In this document: one piece after another, positions 51,392 to 60,862 of the stretch
How positions within the stretch are numbered: the first letter of the stretch is position 1
How the letters are laid out: every line of letters begins with the position of its first letter
Source of the DNA: an uncultured Gemmiger sp.
GTDB lineage: Bacteria > Bacillota > Clostridia > Oscillospirales > Ruminococcaceae
Direction of reading: 5' to 3'
Assembly (NCBI GenBank): GCA_947629015.1
Contig: CANRCB010000008.1
Span: 20,640 to 84,639, forward strand
Length of the DNA stretch: 64,000 bases
Notes under the pieces: generated by a model
What the model saw: the letters and a program-made list of their open reading frames with translations, nothing else
What the model was told of the DNA's origin: nothing
Databases searched by the model: none
Position numbers and translations under genes: made by a program

Positions 51392-52632
51392 CGGTGCGTT
51401 TGAGCGGCTGCATCGCGCCGGTGTTCTGGGGGGTGCACCGCGCCGTGCGCGGCGGCACCGCGCAGGAAGTGGTGGCCAAGGGCGGGCGCGGCAGCGGAAA
51501 ATCCAGCTGCCTTTCGCTTGAGGTGGTGCTGTGCCTGCTGCGCCATCCGGACTGCCACGCCGTGGTGCTGCGCAAGGTGGCGGGCACGCTGCGCACCAGC
51601 GTCTACGCGCAGGTGTTGTGGGCCATCGATACGCTGGGCCTTTCGCGGCATTTCCGCTGCACCGTCAGCCCGATGGAGTGCACCTACCTGCCCACCGGGC
51701 AGAAGATCTGGTTTTTCGGCCTGGACGACGCCGGCAAGCTGAAAAGCCTCAAGGCGCCTTTCGGCTCCATCGGCATTTGCTGGTTTGAGGAGCTGGACCA
51801 GTTCTCCGGCCCCGAGGAGGTGCGCAAGGTGGAGCAGAGCGTCTTCCGCGGCGGGGGCTACGCGCTCAGCCTCAAGAGCTTCAACCCCCCGGCGATGGGC
51901 CGCAGCTGGGCCAACCGCTACGCGCTGGAAGCGCGCCCCGGCAAGCTGGTGCACCATTCCACCTACCGGGATCTGCCCCCCGGCTGGCTGGGCCCGCGCT
52001 TTCTGGCCGATGCCGGGCACCTGTGCGCCACCAACCCCATCGCCTACCGGCACGAATATCTCGGCGAGGTGGTGGGCAGCGGCGCGGCGGTGTTCGCCAA
52101 CCTGCGGCTGGAGCCCATCCCCGCCGAGGCGCTCGCCGCGTTCGACCGGCTGTACCACGGCGTCGACTGGGGCTGGTACCCCGACCCGTGGGCCTACAAC
52201 GCCGTCCACTACGACGCCGCGCGCCGCACCTTATATATCTTTGACGAGCTCACCCGCACCCGCACGCCCAACCGCGAGACGGCGCAGCTGCTGTTGGACC
52301 GGGGGCTGGGCAGCGGCGACGCCGGCCCCCTCACCGCCGACGCGGCGGAGCCCAAAAGCTGTGCCGACTACCGCGCCTGGGGCCTTGCCTGCCGCGCCGC
52401 GCAAAAGGGCCCGGGCAGCGTGGCGCAGGGCATGAAATGGCTCCAAAGCCTGGCCGCCATCGTCATAGACCCCGCGCGCTGCCCCGAGACGGCGGCCGAG
52501 TTCTCGGCCTATGAGTATGCGCGCGATGCCCGCACCGGCGAGGTGCTGCCCGGCTACCCCGACCTCAACAACCACCACATCGACGCCGTGCGCTATGCGC
52601 TGGAAAGCGTCTGGCGCCGCCGCGGCGCGTAA
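51388..52632 (+). CDS. terL: Phage terminase large subunit
   Basis: This 414-aa PBSX-type packaging ATPase/nuclease has Walker A GGRGSGKSS, the Walker B-like region GICWFEELDQF, and the nuclease domain with GVDWGWYPDPWAY, TADAAEPKS and NNHHIDAVRYALE. It cuts concatemeric DNA and pumps it into the head through the portal. Confidence 0.95.
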   Translation: MTVRLSGCIAPVFWGVHRAVRGGTAQEVVAKGGRGSGKSSCLSLEVVLCLLRHPDCHAVVLRKVAGTLRTSVYAQVLWAIDTLGLSRHFRCTVSPMECTYLPTGQKIWFFGLDDAGKLKSLKAPFGSIGICWFEELDQFSGPEEVRKVEQSVFRGGGYALSLKSFNPPAMGRSWANRYALEARPGKLVHHSTYRDLPPGWLGPRFLADAGHLCATNPIAYRHEYLGEVVGSGAAVFANLRLEPIPAEALAAFDRLYHGVDWGWYPDPWAYNAVHYDAARRTLYIFDELTRTRTPNRETAQLLLDRGLGSGDAGPLTADAAEPKSCADYRAWGLACRAAQKGPGSVAQGMKWLQSLAAIVIDPARCPETAAEFSAYEYARDARTGEVLPGYPDLNNHHIDAVRYALESVWRRRGA

Positions 52633-52701
52633 ACGCCCGCCCCTCGTCCGCGGTACGCGGCCCTCATGCCGCGCCCGCCCAGCAAAAAAAGGAGATGTAG
52701 G

Positions 52702-54051
52702 ATGCCACAAAGCTATCTCGAACAGGCCTTTGGCCGCCAGGATGTGACCACGCCCAAGATGCAGGCGGCCATCCGGGACTGGTTCGCCCTTTATTACGGC
52801 GCCATGCGCCCCGGCGAGGACGGCGCCGCGCGGCTGCCGGTGCTCATCGTCGGCAAGCTGTGCCGCACCGTTTTTGCCGAGTATGAGGCCCGCCTCATGC
52901 CCGGCGCGAAGCCGGATGCCAAAACGCGCTGGATGCAAGGCAACCTCGCCGCGCTGGACGCCGTGCGCGCGCAGGCGGTGCAGATGGCCCTCATCGGCGG
53001 GGAATGCCTGCTCAAGCCGGTGCCGCGCGGCGCCGGATTCGATTTCGTGCCCATCCGACGGGACTGCTTCGTCCCCCTTGCGCGGGACGCGCATGGCACG
53101 CTGCTGGCCGTCGGCACCATGGAGGAGCTAACCCACGCGGGGGCGCGCTACGCGCTGGTGGAACGCCGCGCCGCCGCGCCGGACGGGCTGCACATCGACA
53201 CCCGCCTGTACCAGCTCAACGGCGCCGCGCTCGGCCGCCGGCTGCCGCTTTCGGCCCTGCCGCAGACGGCCGCCCTTGTGCCGGAGCTCGTGCTGCCGGG
53301 CGTGCCGGGGCTGGGCCTTGCGGCGCTGCGCACGCCGCTGCACAACTGTGTGGACGGCAGCGCCGACGCCGTTTCGGTGTTCGCGCCGGCGGCGGAGCTC
53401 ATCCGCGCGGTGGGCGTTTTGGAAAAGCAGCTGGACGCCGAGTTCAAAAACGGCGCCTCCCGTGTGTTCGCGTCGGAGGATCTGCTGCGCACCGCGCCCG
53501 ACGGCCGCCGCGCCCTGGCCGACGACCTTTTCGTCGGCCTGCCGGAGGATCCCGCCGCCCTTGGCGTGACGGTGTACAGCCCCGCGCTGCGGGTCGAGGG
53601 GTACCTTGCCCGCAAGCAGGACCTGCTGCGCGCCTGCGAGAGCCTGCTGGGTATGCAGCGCGGCATCCTGAGCGAGGTCGAGGAGGTCGAGCGCACCGCC
53701 ACCGAGGTCACGGCCTCCGCCGGTGACTACGCCCTCACCGTGCGGGACCTGCAAACCGTGTGGGAGGGCGCCGCGAAGGCGGCGCTGGCCCAGTGCGACG
53801 CGCTGGGGAGGCTGTACGGCCTGTGCGGCGCCGAGCCCTTTGACACCGCCGCCCTTGCCATCGACTGGGGCGACGGCGTCCTCTATGACCGCGCCCGCGT
53901 CTGGGCCGAGCAGCGGCAGATGGTGGCGGACGGCCTTTTGCGCCCCGAGCTGGCGCTGGCATGGTACTTTGACCTGCCCCACGCCACCGAGGCCGACCTG
54001 GCCGCCATCCGCGAAAAATTCATGCCCCGCCAGGCCCCGGAAAGGAGGTGA
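52702..54051 (+). CDS. Phage portal protein (SPP1 gp6-like)
   Basis: This 449-aa protein starts after AAAGGAGATG, 69 bp after terL. Its size, place and sequence (FGRQDVTTPKMQAAIRDWFA; VARTVFAEYE-like core; helical end with AEQRQMVADGLLRPELALAW) fit SPP1-type portals. The dodecameric ring forms the DNA entry vertex of the head. Confidence 0.85.
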   Translation: MPQSYLEQAFGRQDVTTPKMQAAIRDWFALYYGAMRPGEDGAARLPVLIVGKLCRTVFAEYEARLMPGAKPDAKTRWMQGNLAALDAVRAQAVQMALIGGECLLKPVPRGAGFDFVPIRRDCFVPLARDAHGTLLAVGTMEELTHAGARYALVERRAAAPDGLHIDTRLYQLNGAALGRRLPLSALPQTAALVPELVLPGVPGLGLAALRTPLHNCVDGSADAVSVFAPAAELIRAVGVLEKQLDAEFKNGASRVFASEDLLRTAPDGRRALADDLFVGLPEDPAALGVTVYSPALRVEGYLARKQDLLRACESLLGMQRGILSEVEEVERTATEVTASAGDYALTVRDLQTVWEGAAKAALAQCDALGRLYGLCGAEPFDTAALAIDWGDGVLYDRARVWAEQRQMVADGLLRPELALAWYFDLPHATEADLAAIREKFMPRQAPERR

Positions 54052-54056
54052 AGCCC

Positions 54057-54233
54057 ATGGATACGACCCCGGTCCCCGCCGCGGCCGCGCAGGCCGCCCC
54101 GGCGCCCTACGCCGCCGGCACCGGCGCCGCCCCGCTGGCCGTCGACGCCAACGCCCTCGCGCAGATGAACTACCGCGAGCGGCTGGCGTTCAAACGGCAG
54201 GACCCCGACGCCTACGCCGCGCTGCGCGGCTGA
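54057..54233 (+). CDS. 58-aa phage protein between portal and capsid
   Basis: It starts after AAAGGAGGTG. The first half is a run of Ala, Pro and Gly. The end MNYRERLAFKRQDPDAYAAL is helical and charged, like the capsid-binding tail of phage scaffolding proteins. No full scaffold or head protease gene is present, so this may be a much reduced scaffold. It could also be a minor head protein. Confidence 0.6.
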   Translation: MDTTPVPAAAAQAAPAPYAAGTGAAPLAVDANALAQMNYRERLAFKRQDPDAYAALRG

Positions 54234-54306
54234 GGCACCCCGCCGCCGCGGCCGTCTGCGCCGCGGCCCCCCGTTTTGTGTTTTTTGAAAGGAGCGAGAA
54301 ACCCGT

Positions 54307-55161
54307 ATGGCTGATGTCATCACCAAAATTTCCGACCTGATCGACCCCGAGGTCATGGGCGACATGGTGTCCGCCCGCATCCCCAAAAAGCTGCGCGTGG
54401 CGCCCTTCGCCAAGATCGACGACACCCTGGCCGGCGTGCCCGGCGACACCATCACCGTGCCGGCCTACGCCTACATCGGCGACGCCGCCGACGTGGCCGA
54501 GGGCGGCGAGGTGAGCATTGAAAAGATGACCACCTCCACCCGCAAGGCCACCATCAAAAAGGCGATGAAGGGCATCGGCCTCACCGACGAGGCCGTGCTC
54601 TCGGGCTACGGCAACCCCGTGGGCGAGGCCAACACCCAGCTGGCCATGGCCATCGCCGCCAAGATCGACAACGACTGCATGGACGAGCTGCAGAAGGCGA
54701 GCCTTGTCTACGACGGCTCCGAAGCGGCTGTCTCCTACAACGCCATCGTCGACGCGCTGGACCTGTTCGAGGAGGAGGTCTCGGGGCTGGACAAGGTGCT
54801 GTTCGTGCACCCCAAGCAGGTCACCCAGCTGCGCAAGGACGCCAGCTTCCTCTCGGCCGACAAGTACCAGCCCGGCGTGATGGTCACCGGTGAGATCGGC
54901 ATGGTGGCGGGCTGCCACATCGTGCCCAGCAAAAAGGTGCCGCTGTCCGCCGGTGTGTACGCCTGCCCCATCGTCAAGCTGGAGGCGGATGCCGAGGTCG
55001 AGGACGAGGTCCCGGCGCTGACCATCTACCGCAAGCGCGACGTCAACATCGAGACGGAGCGCAAACCCAAGACCCGCACCACCGAGATCACCGCCGACGA
55101 GTTCTATGTAGCGGTGCTCTCCAACGAGGCAAAGGTCGTGCTGGCCAAGTTCAAGGCGTAA
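54307..55161 (+). CDS. Major capsid protein, N4-gp56 type
   Basis: This 284-aa protein starts after GAAAGGAGCG. IPKKLRVAPFAKIDDTLAGV, TITVPAYAYIGDAADVAEGG and ATIKKAMKGIGLTDEAVLSG match N4-gp56-family HK97-fold capsids. It forms the icosahedral shell. The high codon bias suits a highly expressed gene. Confidence 0.92.
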   Translation: MADVITKISDLIDPEVMGDMVSARIPKKLRVAPFAKIDDTLAGVPGDTITVPAYAYIGDAADVAEGGEVSIEKMTTSTRKATIKKAMKGIGLTDEAVLSGYGNPVGEANTQLAMAIAAKIDNDCMDELQKASLVYDGSEAAVSYNAIVDALDLFEEEVSGLDKVLFVHPKQVTQLRKDASFLSADKYQPGVMVTGEIGMVAGCHIVPSKKVPLSAGVYACPIVKLEADAEVEDEVPALTIYRKRDVNIETERKPKTRTTEITADEFYVAVLSNEAKVVLAKFKA

Positions 55162-55175
55162 AGGGGGTGCGCGCC

Positions 55176-55547
55176 ATGCCGGATTTTGCCTTCTACCGCG
55201 ACAAATACCTCGGCGAGGACATCCCGGAGGATCAGTTCCCGCGGTATGCAAAGCGCGCGCAGGCCAAGCTGGCGCGCTTTCGGCAGATGTTCCTCGTCAC
55301 CCCGCGGCCCGGCGTGCCGGACGCCGAGGAGAACGCTGTGTGCGCCATCGCCGACGCCCTGTATGACTTTGCCCAGGAGGATATGCGCCGCGGCCTGGCC
55401 GTGGCTTCGGCCAGCGTGGGCAGCGTGAGCGAAAGCTATGCCGCGCCCGAAGCGCTCTCGGCCACCACGCTCTACCTGCGGGAACGCCACTGCTATGAGC
55501 TGGCGTCGGATTTCCTGCTGCTGCAAAGGTGGGTGGCCCATGCCTGA
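55176..55547 (+). CDS. Head-tail connector protein
   Basis: This 123-aa helical protein follows the capsid gene, the usual place of the first connector (gp6/gp15-like) that docks on the portal. DFAFYRDKYLGEDIPEDQFP and ENAVCAIADALYDFA fit that family's pattern. The start at 55176 follows AAGGGGGTG; GTG 55167 is an alternative. It overlaps the next gene by eight bases. Confidence 0.7.
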   Translation: MPDFAFYRDKYLGEDIPEDQFPRYAKRAQAKLARFRQMFLVTPRPGVPDAEENAVCAIADALYDFAQEDMRRGLAVASASVGSVSESYAAPEALSATTLYLRERHCYELASDFLLLQRWVAHA

Positions 55548-55962
55548 AGCAAGCCTGCCGCGCTATGCGCTGTGCCGCCAGACCGTCACCCTCTACCACG
55601 CCGACCCGGCGCAAAAGGCCGTTGCCCGCACCGTGGTGCGAGGGGCCTTCCTGGATACGCGCCGCCGCGCCGTGCAGGATGCCGCGGGCACGCAGGGGGC
55701 CAACGCCTTTCTGCTCATCATCCCGCAGGCCGCCGCCGCGTACGGCACCGCCTATACGCTGGCCCCGGGGGACCGGGTGCTGGCCGGCGAGGGCCCGGCG
55801 GTGCCCTACGCGCAGTGGCCGGGCTTTGTGCCGGCGGCGGTGCCGGGGCTGTGCGTGGTGCAGTATGTCGACCCCAAGACGCTGGGCGGCGTGCCCTGCC
55901 ATGTGGAGGCCGGCGGGTACTGGACCGGCAGCGGCACCGGCGCCCGCAGCCTGACCGGCTGA
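55540..55962 (+). CDS. Head-closure-position phage protein
   Basis: This 140-aa beta-rich protein (TVTLYHADPAQKAVARTVVR; AYGTAYTLAPGDRVLAGEGP) starts inside the end of the connector gene. Its position and size fit a head-closure (stopper) protein. I do not recognise a specific family. Confidence 0.65.
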   Translation: MPEASLPRYALCRQTVTLYHADPAQKAVARTVVRGAFLDTRRRAVQDAAGTQGANAFLLIIPQAAAAYGTAYTLAPGDRVLAGEGPAVPYAQWPGFVPAAVPGLCVVQYVDPKTLGGVPCHVEAGGYWTGSGTGARSLTG

Positions 55963-55987
55963 CGCGCCCGCAAGGAGGTGCCCATCC

Positions 55988-56449
55988 ATGACCGAAGAAA
56001 GCATCCAAACCCTGCGCGCCTGGCTCGCCGCCGCGCCGGCACTGGCCGGCGCGGCGCGCATCTGGGTGGACGAGACCCCCGCCCCCGGGGCGCAAAGCGC
56101 CCTGTTCCCGCAGGGGGTACAGGTGGTGGCGCGGCGGCAGAACCTGCTGGGCGATACCGCGCTGCGCTGCCGCGCCCGTTTCACCCTGCGCCTTGTGCTG
56201 CCCTTTGTGCCCGGCAACGATGCCCTGGCCGCCCAAAACGCACAGCGCCTTCTCGCGCTGCGGCAGTGGGTGGCAAGGCAGAGCGCCGCACACACCGCGC
56301 CCACCTTTGGCGACGACCCCGCGGCCGAGACGCTGGCCGCCACCGCCGCGCAGCTGGAAAGTATGCCCAACGGCGGCAGCGAGGGCACGGCCGTCTACGC
56401 CGTGACCCTCACCGCCGAATTTACCGAGCGCTGGCCCGCCGAGGGCTGA
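55988..56449 (+). CDS. Tail-completion-position phage protein
   Basis: This 153-aa protein starts after AAGGAGGTG. Its place before the major tail protein, and the mix of helix and strand (FTLRLVLPFVPGNDALAAQN), suit a minor capsid or tail-terminator protein. No specific motif is recognised. Confidence 0.65.
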   Translation: MTEESIQTLRAWLAAAPALAGAARIWVDETPAPGAQSALFPQGVQVVARRQNLLGDTALRCRARFTLRLVLPFVPGNDALAAQNAQRLLALRQWVARQSAAHTAPTFGDDPAAETLAATAAQLESMPNGGSEGTAVYAVTLTAEFTERWPAEG

Positions 56450-56479
56450 CGCGCCACACCAAAGCAAAGGAGAAAACGC

Positions 56480-56974
56480 ATGAAGATCGAACGCAAGTAT
56501 ATGGCCCATTACCTCAACGCCCACTTTGCCAGCGCCGGCCCCGGCGAGGCCAGCTATGTGCGCCTGGGCGACGATCTGGAGGAGTACAGCCCCGAGCTCT
56601 CGGCCAATGTGGAGAAAAAATCCAACATCCTCGGCCAGACCTCCGTCACCATCGACAGCTACCAGAAGCAGGGCGAGGTGACGCCCTACTACGCCAACAA
56701 GGGCGACAAGCTGTTCGAGCGTTTGCAGGCCATCATCGACGGCGACATGGTGCTCGATGACCTCAAGACCGACATCGTCGAGGTCAAGCTGTGGGACGAG
56801 TCCGGCCTGGAGGGCGGCACCTTCCCCGCCGTGCGGGAGGAGTGCTACATCGAGGTCGTGAGCTACGGCGGCGACACCACCGGCTACCAGATCCCCTTCA
56901 ACGTGCACTACACCGGCGTGAAGGAGAGCGGCACCTTTGACGTGAAGGCCAAGACCTTCACCGCCGCGGAGTAA
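56480..56974 (+). CDS. Major tail protein
   Basis: This 164-aa protein starts after AAAGGAG. ADVEKKSNILG-like repeats are absent, but LSANVEKKSNILGQTSVTID and TTGYQIPFNVHYTGVKESGT fit siphovirus tail-tube proteins, as does its place before the two assembly chaperones. It stacks in hexameric rings to form the tail tube. It is followed by a tandem CCCCCGCCGCAAAACCG repeat and a hairpin. Confidence 0.85.
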   Translation: MKIERKYMAHYLNAHFASAGPGEASYVRLGDDLEEYSPELSANVEKKSNILGQTSVTIDSYQKQGEVTPYYANKGDKLFERLQAIIDGDMVLDDLKTDIVEVKLWDESGLEGGTFPAVREECYIEVVSYGGDTTGYQIPFNVHYTGVKESGTFDVKAKTFTAAE

Positions 56975-56975
56975 G

Positions 56976-57040
56976 CCCCCGCCGCAAAACCGCGCCCCCG
57001 CCGCAAAACCGTGCCCCCGGCCGCAGGGCCGGGGGCATAC
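56976..57040 (+). terminator. Short tandem repeats and hairpin after the major tail gene
   Basis: CCCCCGCCGCAAAACCG occurs twice in tandem (about 56978-57011). The stem GCCCCCGGCC/GGCCGGGGGC with a GCA loop follows, and AAAACCATACAGG-type repeats lie before the next gene. The hairpin would raise tail-protein mRNA over the downstream genes. Confidence 0.6.
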
Positions 57041-57087
57041 CGCCCAACCAAAACCATACAGGCCCAAAACCATACAGGAGGAACACC

Positions 57088-57567
57088 ATGCAGGATCTTG
57101 TCATTGATGCCGGCGTGCAGGAATTCACCGTCAACGGGCGGGGATGCCTGCGCTTCAACCCCGGCGACCCCAACCTTTACCACCGCTTTTTCACCGCGCG
57201 GGAGCCCCTCGCCGCAATGGATACCGAGCTGAACACCGCCCTGCAGGCGTTGCAGAGGGTGCAGGGCCTTGCGGAGGAGGAGCGTTCCGCCCGCGCGCTG
57301 GCTATGCTGGCCGACTACGATGCCCGCATCAAGGCGCTGCTGGGGGAGATCTTCGGCCCCGAAAACGATTTCAACGCCGTTTTGGAGGGCGTCAACCTGG
57401 CCGCCCCCGCCGCGAACGGGCAGCGCGTGGTGCAAAACCTGCTCGCCGCGCTGGCCCCGGTGCTGGAGCAGGGCGCCCGCCGCACGGTGGAAGAGACTGC
57501 CGCCGCCGCCGTGGAGCAGGCGCAGCAGGAACGCGCCCGCCGCGCCGGTGCCGGCGCCGCGCCGTGA
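57088..57567 (+). CDS. Tail assembly chaperone (gpG-like)
   Basis: This 159-aa protein starts after AGGAGGAAC. Its size, its helical sequence (EFTVNGRGCLRFNPGDPNLY; ALQRVQGLAEEERSARALAM) and its position between the major tail protein and the tape measure mark the first tail assembly chaperone. The next gene starts at GTG overlapping its stop. No slippery heptamer is obvious, so coupling by reinitiation replaces the frameshift of lambda-type phages. Confidence 0.75.
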   Translation: MQDLVIDAGVQEFTVNGRGCLRFNPGDPNLYHRFFTAREPLAAMDTELNTALQALQRVQGLAEEERSARALAMLADYDARIKALLGEIFGPENDFNAVLEGVNLAAPAANGQRVVQNLLAALAPVLEQGARRTVEETAAAAVEQAQQERARRAGAGAAP

Positions 57568-58175
57568 CGCCGGACCTTTGGGCGCTGCCCCGCGCCGCCC
57601 GCCTGGGGCAGGCCGAATACCCCATTTACAGTGACTACCGGGACATCCTTACCGTCATCGGGTGGCTGAGCGGCGCGCAGGGCGCCGCCCTCCCGGAAAG
57701 CGCCCGCTGGTATGTGGCCCTGCGCCTGTTTTACCGCGATTTTGCCGCCGTGCCGCCCGCGCAGCGGCAGGCGGCGGCGGAGTTCCTGGCGGCTTTCCTG
57801 GCCGGGGGGCGCGCGCCGCAAAAGGGCCCGGCGCCCCCGCGCCTGCTGGATTGGCAGCAGGATGCCCCGCTCATCGCCGCCGGCGTCAACCGGGCCGCCG
57901 GGTGCGATGTGCGCAGCCTGCCCTACCTGCACTGGTGGAGCTTCCTCGCGTTTTTCGACGCCATCGGCGACGGCGCTTTGAGCACCGTCGTGGCCATCCG
58001 CGGCAAGCTGCGCCGCGGCAAAAAGCTGGAGCCGTGGGAGCAGGAATATTACCGTGAGCACCGCGCGCAGGTGGATCTGCCCCCGCGCCCGGCCGCCCGC
58101 ACGCTGGGGACACAGGGGGAAGAGGCCGCCGCCAAAGCCGAGCATGACCGCCTGCTGGCGCTGCTGGACGGCTGA
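57564..58175 (+). CDS. Phage Gp15 family protein (second tail assembly chaperone)
   Basis: This 203-aa protein starts with GTG in a GTGA overlap. It has the Gp15 hallmarks SDYRDILTVIGWLSG and YLHWWSFLAFFDAIGD, with GALSTVVAIRGKLRRGKKLE. It works with the preceding protein to guide the tape measure and tube assembly. Confidence 0.85.
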   Translation: MTPDLWALPRAARLGQAEYPIYSDYRDILTVIGWLSGAQGAALPESARWYVALRLFYRDFAAVPPAQRQAAAEFLAAFLAGGRAPQKGPAPPRLLDWQQDAPLIAAGVNRAAGCDVRSLPYLHWWSFLAFFDAIGDGALSTVVAIRGKLRRGKKLEPWEQEYYREHRAQVDLPPRPAARTLGTQGEEAAAKAEHDRLLALLDG

Positions 58176-58285
58176 CGGCGCCGCCCCGGGCCTTGCGGCC
58201 CAAACAAAAACGCGCCCCCCTGGCCGGAAGGCCGGCGAGGCGTTTGCACCCTTACCGAGACGATACAAGAGGGAGGAGATACGCT

Positions 58286-60457
58286 TTGGCAACCACGACG
58301 CAAGCGGTGCGGGATATCCGGTTCGACGCCAAAACCGCGGCGCAGGACGTTACCCAAACGACAAAGGGGATGGAGCGGCAGCTCACCGCGTTGGCCGCCC
58401 GACTCCCAAAGCTGTGGGCGCCGGCCGCCAGCGGGGCGGCCGCGGTGGGCAAAGCCATCGAAAACGGGCTGCGGCTGCCGCTGGCCCTGGCCCAAAAGGG
58501 CGTGGAGGGGCTGCGGAAGGCGTTCGCGGGCCTGTTCGGCATGCAGCTGCAGCAGGCGTTCGCGGGCATCGGCAGCGCCATCCTGTCGGCCTTTGGGGCC
58601 GCAGGGCAGCTGCACACCGCCATCGCCCACCTGCAAACGGGCTTTGCGCAGATGCTTTCGCCCATCGTGCAGGCCCTGACCCCGGCGCTGGCGGCGCTGG
58701 CCAACGGTTTGGCCACCGTGCTTGCCTACGCGGGGCGGCTGTTCAGCTTTTTGACGGGCAAGGCCGTCAAAGGGGCCGATGCCGCCGCCGGCGCGGTGGC
58801 AAATGCCGGCACGGCGGCGGGCCGCACCGCCAAAAAGGCCGCGGCGGCCGCCAGGACGCTGACCGCCTTTGACGAGCTCGAGCGGTTGGGCGCGCCCAAA
58901 ACGGGCGGTACGGCCGCCGGCAGCGGCGGGGGGAGCACGGCCGCCGCCACCGCCCCCGCGCCGGGGTGGGTGGCATCCTCCCCGTTTTTGGACCAGCTCC
59001 TCGCCGCCATCGAGGGCGGGGACTACGGCCGCGTGGGCACGCTGCTGGCCAAAAAGCTGGGGGATACGCTTTCCGGCATCCCGTGGGACGGCATCCAGGC
59101 CACCGCCAAAAAATGGGCCCTGGATCTGACGGACGCCCTCAACGCGTTTTTGGCGGCGCCGGATGTGTGGGCCACCGTCGGCCGGACGCTGGGCGAGGGG
59201 CTGGACACCGCGCTGCTGTTTTTGAGCACGGCGCTGCAAAATTTTGACTGGGCCGCCTTCGGCCGCAGCGCGGCGCTGCTGTTCAACAATGCGGTGGGGG
59301 CCATCAGCTGGGCGGAGGCCGGCCAGGGCATCAGCGCGCTGGCCATCGGCCTTTTGACGGCTTTGCAGACCTTTTTGCTTACGGCGGACTGGCAGCAGGT
59401 GGGCGAGGCCATCGGCCTCGTGCTCGCCAACATCGACTGGCCAACCCTGCTCTCGGCCGCGGCCGGGGCCATCGGCGCCGCGATGCAGGCCCTGCTGGAG
59501 CTCGACCTGCCCCTGCCCCTGCTGGCGGCCTTTGCCGCGGCGCTGTGCGGGGTGAGCGACGCCGGCGGCCGGTGGGAGGCGATGAACGCCACCGTGGGGC
59601 GCACGGCCGGCCTGTTTACCGCAGGGCTCAGCCCGGCGGTCCTGCTGGCGGGCACCGCCGTGGCGGGCCTCATCGCCCAGGGCGGGCAGCTCTGCCGCAA
59701 CTGGGAGGACGTCTCCGCGCAGGGGCAAACGCTCTGGCAGGGCATCCAAACCGTGTGGGGCGGCATCTGCGCCTGGTTTGACGGCACCGTCGTGCAGCCG
59801 CTGGCCCGCCTGTGGGGCAGCTTTGCCGCCGCCCTCGGGGCGGTGTGGGGCGGCATCACGGCGGCTTTTACCACGGCGTGGGGCGGCGTCAGCGGCTGGT
59901 TTGGTGCCAACGTCGTCGCGCCGCTCACCGCCCTGTGGCAGCGCTTTTCCGCCACCGTTTCGGGCGTGTGGACCGGTTTACGGGACACGGTGCGCGGCGT
60001 CATCAACGGCATCATCGGGTTCGTCAACGGGCTCATCGGCGGCGTAGCCGGGGGCATCAACGCCATTGTGTGGGGGTTCAACCACCTGCGCGTGGATGTG
60101 CCGGCCTGGGTGCCGGGGATGGGCGGCAAAACGCTGGGCTTTGACCTGCCCACCGTCAGCCTGCCGCAGATCCCCTACCTCGCGCAGGGGGCGGTCATCC
60201 CCGCCAACCGGGAATTCCTCGCGGTTTTGGGCGACCAGCCCCACGGCACCAACGTCGAGGCGCCGCTGGCCGTCATCGAGCAGGCGGTGGCCAACGTCAT
60301 GGACCGCAACGCCGACCTGCTCACCGCCATGGCGGAGTACATCGTGAACGCCATCGAGCATAAGGATACCGCCGTCTACATCGGCGACGACGCCATCGGC
60401 CGCGCGGCCGCGCGCTACCAGCGGCACCAGGCCATCATGAGGGGAGGTGCTTACTGA
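58286..60457 (+). CDS. Tail tape measure protein
   Basis: This 723-aa protein starts at TTG 58286 after GGGAGGAG (LATTTQAVRDIRFDAKTAAQ); the frame is open 31 codons further upstream but without a site. It is helix-rich with hydrophobic patches and repeated Trp-rich stretches (VWGGICAWFDGTVVQPLARLW; AWGGVSGWFGANVVAPLTALW), as in tape measure proteins. Its length sets the tail length. It is short for a siphovirus, so the tail should be short. Confidence 0.88.
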   Translation: MATTTQAVRDIRFDAKTAAQDVTQTTKGMERQLTALAARLPKLWAPAASGAAAVGKAIENGLRLPLALAQKGVEGLRKAFAGLFGMQLQQAFAGIGSAILSAFGAAGQLHTAIAHLQTGFAQMLSPIVQALTPALAALANGLATVLAYAGRLFSFLTGKAVKGADAAAGAVANAGTAAGRTAKKAAAAARTLTAFDELERLGAPKTGGTAAGSGGGSTAAATAPAPGWVASSPFLDQLLAAIEGGDYGRVGTLLAKKLGDTLSGIPWDGIQATAKKWALDLTDALNAFLAAPDVWATVGRTLGEGLDTALLFLSTALQNFDWAAFGRSAALLFNNAVGAISWAEAGQGISALAIGLLTALQTFLLTADWQQVGEAIGLVLANIDWPTLLSAAAGAIGAAMQALLELDLPLPLLAAFAAALCGVSDAGGRWEAMNATVGRTAGLFTAGLSPAVLLAGTAVAGLIAQGGQLCRNWEDVSAQGQTLWQGIQTVWGGICAWFDGTVVQPLARLWGSFAAALGAVWGGITAAFTTAWGGVSGWFGANVVAPLTALWQRFSATVSGVWTGLRDTVRGVINGIIGFVNGLIGGVAGGINAIVWGFNHLRVDVPAWVPGMGGKTLGFDLPTVSLPQIPYLAQGAVIPANREFLAVLGDQPHGTNVEAPLAVIEQAVANVMDRNADLLTAMAEYIVNAIEHKDTAVYIGDDAIGRAAARYQRHQAIMRGGAY

Positions 60458-60831
60458 TGCGCCCTTTCGCACCCATCTTTGCCGTGGACGGGCAGCCGCT
60501 GCTCGCCCCCGACGCCGGCATGGAGCAGAGCTTTGAGGACCTCGACAGCGCCGACAGCGGCCGGGACGAGGCGGGGGTCATGCACCGCGCGATGGTCCGC
60601 ACAAAGGTGGGGACCTGGAGCTTTGCTTACGCCTTCCTCACCGAGGAGGAGCGGCAATACCTGTTGAGCCTGTTCGCGGGGAAAAGCACCTTCGTGTTCA
60701 CCCACCCCGGCAAGGCCGACAGTGCCCGCCCCGAAAGCTGCGCCGCCTACATGAGCAAATACGGCCTTGCCTGGCATGACGCCAAGCGCGGGCTGTGGCG
60801 CAACCTCAAGTTCAACATCATCGAGTGCTGA
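60457..60831 (+). CDS. Distal tail protein, DUF6711-like
   Basis: This 124-aa protein starts in a TGATG overlap with the tape measure stop. FAPIFAVDGQPLLAPDAGME and LLSLFAGKSTFVFTHPGKAD fit small Dit-like tail proteins that form the hub at the tail tip. Assigned by position and size more than by motif. Confidence 0.7.
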   Translation: MRPFAPIFAVDGQPLLAPDAGMEQSFEDLDSADSGRDEAGVMHRAMVRTKVGTWSFAYAFLTEEERQYLLSLFAGKSTFVFTHPGKADSARPESCAAYMSKYGLAWHDAKRGLWRNLKFNIIEC

Positions 60832-60862
60832 CCCCCCAAAACCCCTGAAAGGAGGGACCCTT

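Noticed and set aside
57540..57570. Programmed frameshift between the two tail chaperones
   Set aside because: No slippery heptamer is seen, and the second gene has its own GTG start overlapping the stop.
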